Positions 63,204 through 64,000 of a stretch of 64,000 bases of DNA are shown here, piece by piece (the first letter of the stretch is position 1; every line of letters begins with the position of its first letter). This DNA comes from an uncultured Prevotellaceae bacterium (GTDB taxonomy: Bacteria > Bacteroidota > Bacteroidia > Bacteroidales > Muribaculaceae), in NCBI GenBank assembly GCA_946186575.1, contig CAMHNO010000001.1, forward strand, positions 124,001 to 188,000. Reading direction: 5' to 3'. A program made the translations under genes and the position numbers. The notes below the pieces were generated by a model. That model did not search any database, had not been told where the DNA came from, and saw nothing but the letters and a program-made list of their open reading frames with translations.

Positions 63204-64000
63204 ATGAATTTATTAGAACTAACCAAAACCATTAGCGACTACGTGTGGGGATGGCCCATGATAATTCTATTATTAGGTACTCACATTTTCCTCACTTTAA
63301 GACTAAAGGTGCCACAACGCAAGATATTCACAGCCATAAAGCTGTCGGTTTCTAAAGACAAGGACTCTACTGGCGACGTGAGTCAGTTTGCGGCTCTCGC
63401 AACTTCGCTGGCCGCAACCATTGGCACCGGCAATATCATTGGCGTGGCAACGGCTGTATCGCTGGGCGGTCCCGGCGCAGTGCTATGGTGCTGGCTCACT
63501 GGCATTTTTGGCATCGCCACTAAGTATAGCGAAGGCCTGTTAGCCATCAAATACCGCGTGAAGACCAGCAAGGGCACCATGCTGGGTGGTCCCATGTATG
63601 CCCTGGAGCGAGGATTAGGACAAAAATGGCTCGCCGTGCTTTTCTGCATCTTCACAGCTATAGCGGCTTTTGGAATAGGCAACAGCGTTCAAGCCAACGC
63701 CATCAGCGAGAACTTCATCATGCTGCTTAACGACAGCGACACTGTGGCAAACGTCACAGCATGGCTCAACGACGCCTTGGACACCGGCTTTGAGCCGAGG
63801 TTATATCTGAGTATTCTAATGGGTATTATAGTAATGGCGTTAGTGGGTGTGGTAATCATAGGTGGCGTTAAAAGCATAGGAAGAATATGCTCGGCACTTG
63901 TGCCATTCATGGCTATCCTCTATGTGCTGGGATGCTTGTACATCCTGTGCATCAACTATCAGTATCTGTGGCAAGCCATCTGCATGATTTGCAGCGAGGC
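63204..64000 (+). CDS. Alanine/glycine:cation symporter family protein (partial, runs off window)
   Basis: About 265 residues from the ATG at 63204 (MNLLELTKTISDYVWGWPMI); the C-terminal part lies outside the window. The AGCS core is clear: FAALATSLAATIGTGNIIGV near residue 65, GPGAVLWCWLTGIFGIATKY, GGPMYALERGLGQKW, and repeated membrane helices. These transporters import alanine or glycine with sodium across the inner membrane. It has its own promoter. A second -7-like sequence (63192-63199) is too close to the ATG to be used. Confidence 0.93.
   Translation, partial: MNLLELTKTISDYVWGWPMIILLLGTHIFLTLRLKVPQRKIFTAIKLSVSKDKDSTGDVSQFAALATSLAATIGTGNIIGVATAVSLGGPGAVLWCWLTGIFGIATKYSEGLLAIKYRVKTSKGTMLGGPMYALERGLGQKWLAVLFCIFTAIAAFGIGNSVQANAISENFIMLLNDSDTVANVTAWLNDALDTGFEPRLYLSILMGIIVMALVGVVIIGGVKSIGRICSALVPFMAILYVLGCLYILCINYQYLWQAICMICSE

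Overview
This window looks like a chromosomal segment of a gut-type member of the order Bacteroidales (Bacteroidota), perhaps Muribaculaceae or Prevotellaceae. The lineage is inferred from several signs: promoters of the -33 TTTG / -7 TAnnTTTG type with about 20 nt between boxes, start codons without Shine-Dalgarno sequences, a serine palmitoyltransferase gene, and BACON, FISUMP-like, DUF5106-like, WbqC and type IX-sorting-like proteins. No rRNA, CRISPR array, plasmid or complete mobile element is present.

Layout. 1-3.1 kb: a minus-strand operon for arylpyruvate metabolism (iorA, iorB, aminotransferase cut by the window edge). 3.3-5.2 kb: two decayed insertion sequences (IS4-like and IS66-like) around a small secreted protein. 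5.2-9.1 kb: divergent M48 peptidase and lon, each with a clear promoter. 9.2-13.9 kb: a palindromic repeat cluster, a sugar O-acetyltransferase interrupted by an amber codon, an acyl-CoA synthetase, YbjQ-like and Nim-like proteins and a RhuM-Fic protein. 14.2-21.2 kb: two large secreted proteins, one with five tandem repeats of about 230-280 residues. 21.6 kb: tRNA-Ala(GGC) with its own promoter and terminator. 21.8-25.0 kb: pgeF-ybaK-aroC-radical SAM operon. 25.3-27.7 kb: three secreted proteins behind a promoter and a GC-rich, highly foldable segment that may be a structured leader or a small RNA. 27.9-29.0 kb: a DNA-binding-like protein and a second cluster of the palindromic repeat, in inverted orientation. 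29.1-36.1 kb: uvrB-ygiQ followed by a transmembrane pseudokinase and a transmembrane Ser/Thr kinase, both with the same C-terminal outer domain. 36.3-43.2 kb: spt, tilS, thioredoxin-like, fucose-isomerase-like, exonuclease and CobW-type GTPase genes, with a 10 x 10 bp tandem repeat running into the exonuclease start codon. 43.3-48.1 kb: exported proteins and an AlkZ-related protein. 48.2-52.6 kb: glycan genes (three glycosyltransferases, PIG-L deacetylase, WbqC). 52.6-54.5 kb: a cysteine-less TlpA-like lipoprotein and a barrel-like protein. 54.9-61.8 kb: a seven-gene TetR-TolC-HlyD-ABC-ABC-permease-permease efflux operon with two matching palindromes flanking its promoter. 61.9-64 kb: HAD phosphatase, lipoprotein and the start of an AGCS symporter.

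The observations most worth following are the candidate structured RNA at 27.38-27.64 kb, the pseudokinase/kinase pair, the two inverted clusters of palindromic repeats, the decamer repeat at 41.2 kb, the twin operators of the efflux operon with its complementary ATPases, and the BACON/DnaJ-zinc-finger lipoprotein.
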